Positions 39,955-40,651 of a DNA stretch of 40,651 bases are shown here, in pieces. Position 1 is the stretch's first letter. The number at the start of each line of letters is the position of its first letter. A program made the translations under genes and the position numbers. Source of the stretch: Clostridia bacterium (GTDB taxonomy: Bacteria; Bacillota; Clostridia; Christensenellales; Aristaeellaceae); assembly GCA_017397765.1 (NCBI GenBank), contig JAFQIB010000093.1, forward strand, positions 1 through 40,651. The letters are read 5' to 3'. The notes under the pieces were generated by a model. That model was given only the letters and a program-made list of their open reading frames with translations, was not told the origin of the DNA and did no database searches.

Positions 39955-40014
39955 TTACTTGCAGGAAACCATGTGGGCGACCGCGCGTGCACGGCGCTTG
40001 GCGATGCAGTTCAT
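39955..40014 (-). CDS. 19-codon ORF with strong ribosome binding site in the valS leader
   Basis: The frame encodes MNCIAKRRARAVAHMVSCK, a short basic peptide with two cysteines. AGGAGG (40028-40023) lies 8 nt before the ATG, a better site than that of valS itself. It sits after the T-box terminator and ~140 nt before valS, so it would be translated from any read-through transcript. Valine codons are not enriched (two), so it does not look like an attenuator leader peptide. I do not recognise it. The evidence is the start signal only. Confidence 0.45.
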   Translation of the reverse strand: MNCIAKRRARAVAHMVSCK

Positions 40015-40065
40015 ACGGGTCACCTCCTGAAATGACGGCACATTGCAACATATGTCCGCACATTT

Positions 40066-40097
40066 AATTCCGAATTCCGCATTCCGAATTCCGAATT
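40066..40097 (+). repeat. Heptamer tandem repeat (AATTCCG/CATTCCG), copy 3
   Basis: Four units (AATTCCG, AATTCCG, CATTCCG, AATTCCG) end in AATTAC. It lies between the valS T-box terminator and the 19-codon ORF, in the same orientation as copies 1 and 2. Confidence 0.92.
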
Positions 40098-40104
40098 ACA
40101 ACAA

Positions 40105-40358
40105 AGCAGCCCCATCCCGAAGGACGGAGCTGCTCCGTGGTACCACCTTGCTTCGCAAACAGGGATGGACCCAGTCCACCTGTCTACCTCACATGCGTGA
40201 TAACGGACGCAAGCCGCACCGAGCTACTGACGGTTTCCCGCGTTCAAACGGCGCTCTGTGAAGCGACCTTCCCTCACCCGACGCGCAGGCGGTCTTCCAG
40301 CCGGTGAACCGCCCTCTCTATCCGCACGGACATTGAGGTACTCCTCTTCATTTGCGAG
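40105..40358 (-). promoter_or_regulatory. T-box leader of valS (tRNA-Val sensing)
   Basis: The T-box GGTGGTACCACGG (40147-40135) has U at the variable position, matching the A73 discriminator of tRNA-Val. A terminator stem AGCAGCTCCGTCC/GGATGGGGCTGCT (40133-40105) with TTTGTTG follows. Stem I starts with GAAGAGGAGTA. The best specifier candidate is GUC at 40267-40265 (GGAAGGTCGCTTC). The 5' end is estimated. Confidence 0.9.
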
Positions 40359-40364
40359 TGTGGT

Positions 40365-40393
40365 ATGTTAATGTAAGCTCTGTCGCGCTACAA
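40365..40393 (-). promoter_or_regulatory. Candidate promoter of the valS leader
   Basis: TTGTAG (40393-40388) and TAACAT (40370-40365) are 17 bp apart, just after the rpmF stop codon. Matches are partial. Confidence 0.5.
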
Positions 40394-40585
40394 TTAAGCG
40401 TTCGCTTCCTCGTTCTTCACGACGACCTGAACGCCCTTGTAGTAACCGCACTGCTTGCACACGCGGTGGGACAGCTTCATCTGGTGGCACTGGGGGCACT
40501 CGACGATCGCGGGCAGAGTGAGCTTCCAGTTCGCCTGACGGCTGTGCTTGCGAGCCTTAGAGATCTTTCCCTTAGGAGTAGCCAT
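40394..40585 (-). CDS. rpmF: Ribosomal protein L32 (50S)
   Basis: The 63-residue protein starts MATPKGKISKARKHSRQANW and contains a zinc ribbon with C30, C33, C43 and C46 (CPQC, CKQC), the zinc-binding form of L32. AGGAGG lies 6 nt before the ATG. It is usually co-transcribed with an upstream YceD/DUF177 gene, which would lie to the right of this window. Confidence 0.96.
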   Translation of the reverse strand: MATPKGKISKARKHSRQANWKLTLPAIVECPQCHQMKLSHRVCKQCGYYKGVQVVVKNEEANA

Positions 40586-40651
40586 TGTTACACCTCCTCA
40601 TCCTTTTATGGGGCAGCCCATTGCTGACCTCAGTTTTCTGCGTTGTCAGAC
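40586..40651 (-). other. Upstream edge of rpmF, possible end of another gene
   Basis: On the minus strand a frame SDNAEN-stop ends at 40630, which could be the last residues of the DUF177 gene that normally precedes rpmF. The fragment is too short to identify. Confidence 0.2.

Overview
The window looks like chromosome of a GC-rich Gram-positive anaerobe of the Clostridia (Bacillota). The grounds are T-box leaders on trpS and valS, strong AGGAGG ribosome binding sites, a class I [4Fe-4S] two-subunit fumarase, twin ECF sigma/anti-sigma operons and a cupin-regulated pot operon. The species cannot be named from the sequence. Most genes are housekeeping; short AT-rich islands (419-973, 14777-15909, 35129-36872) look more recently acquired or faster evolving.

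Layout. 1-361 is the tail of a MATE transporter, then a zinc-ribbon membrane protein. 1084-2820 is a two-gene unit: a NifU/IscU-like scaffold and a GGGtGRT-family protein. 2954-4734 holds a transglutaminase-like protein and a Gfo/Idh/MocA oxidoreductase. Two identical tRNA-Arg(ACG) genes follow, then aroA-aroC-pheA, then trpS with its T-box. 10156-14735 is a cupin regulator plus potABCD for polyamine uptake. 14777-15909 is a small island in which three translationally coupled small genes face an XRE repressor across paired operators.

16007-22054 is the most unusual part: argF, carA, and carB fused in frame to a dapF domain. This carA lacks the whole Cys-His-Glu glutaminase triad, and the dapF domain has Ala in place of its first catalytic Cys. 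The likely reading is an ammonia-dependent carbamoyl phosphate synthase feeding ornithine carbamoyltransferase, with an appended DapF-like domain that may not be an ordinary epimerase.

22299-27395 has a four-LysM protein, an M78-like metallopeptidase/HTH protein behind LexA-like boxes, an SSB-like protein, a tyrosine phosphatase and an XRE regulator. 27499-32588 is one tight operon: folC, GNAT, rsmH, rsmI, fumarase alpha and beta. 32735-36872 holds two paralogous ECF sigma/membrane anti-sigma pairs. The window ends with valS, flanked by inverted hairpin repeats and preceded by a 19-codon ORF and a T-box, and with rpmF.

Three arrays of a 7-bp unit (AATTCCG/CATTCCG) lie at gene boundaries, two of them overlapping stop codons. 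No CRISPR array, insertion sequence, prophage or rRNA gene was seen.
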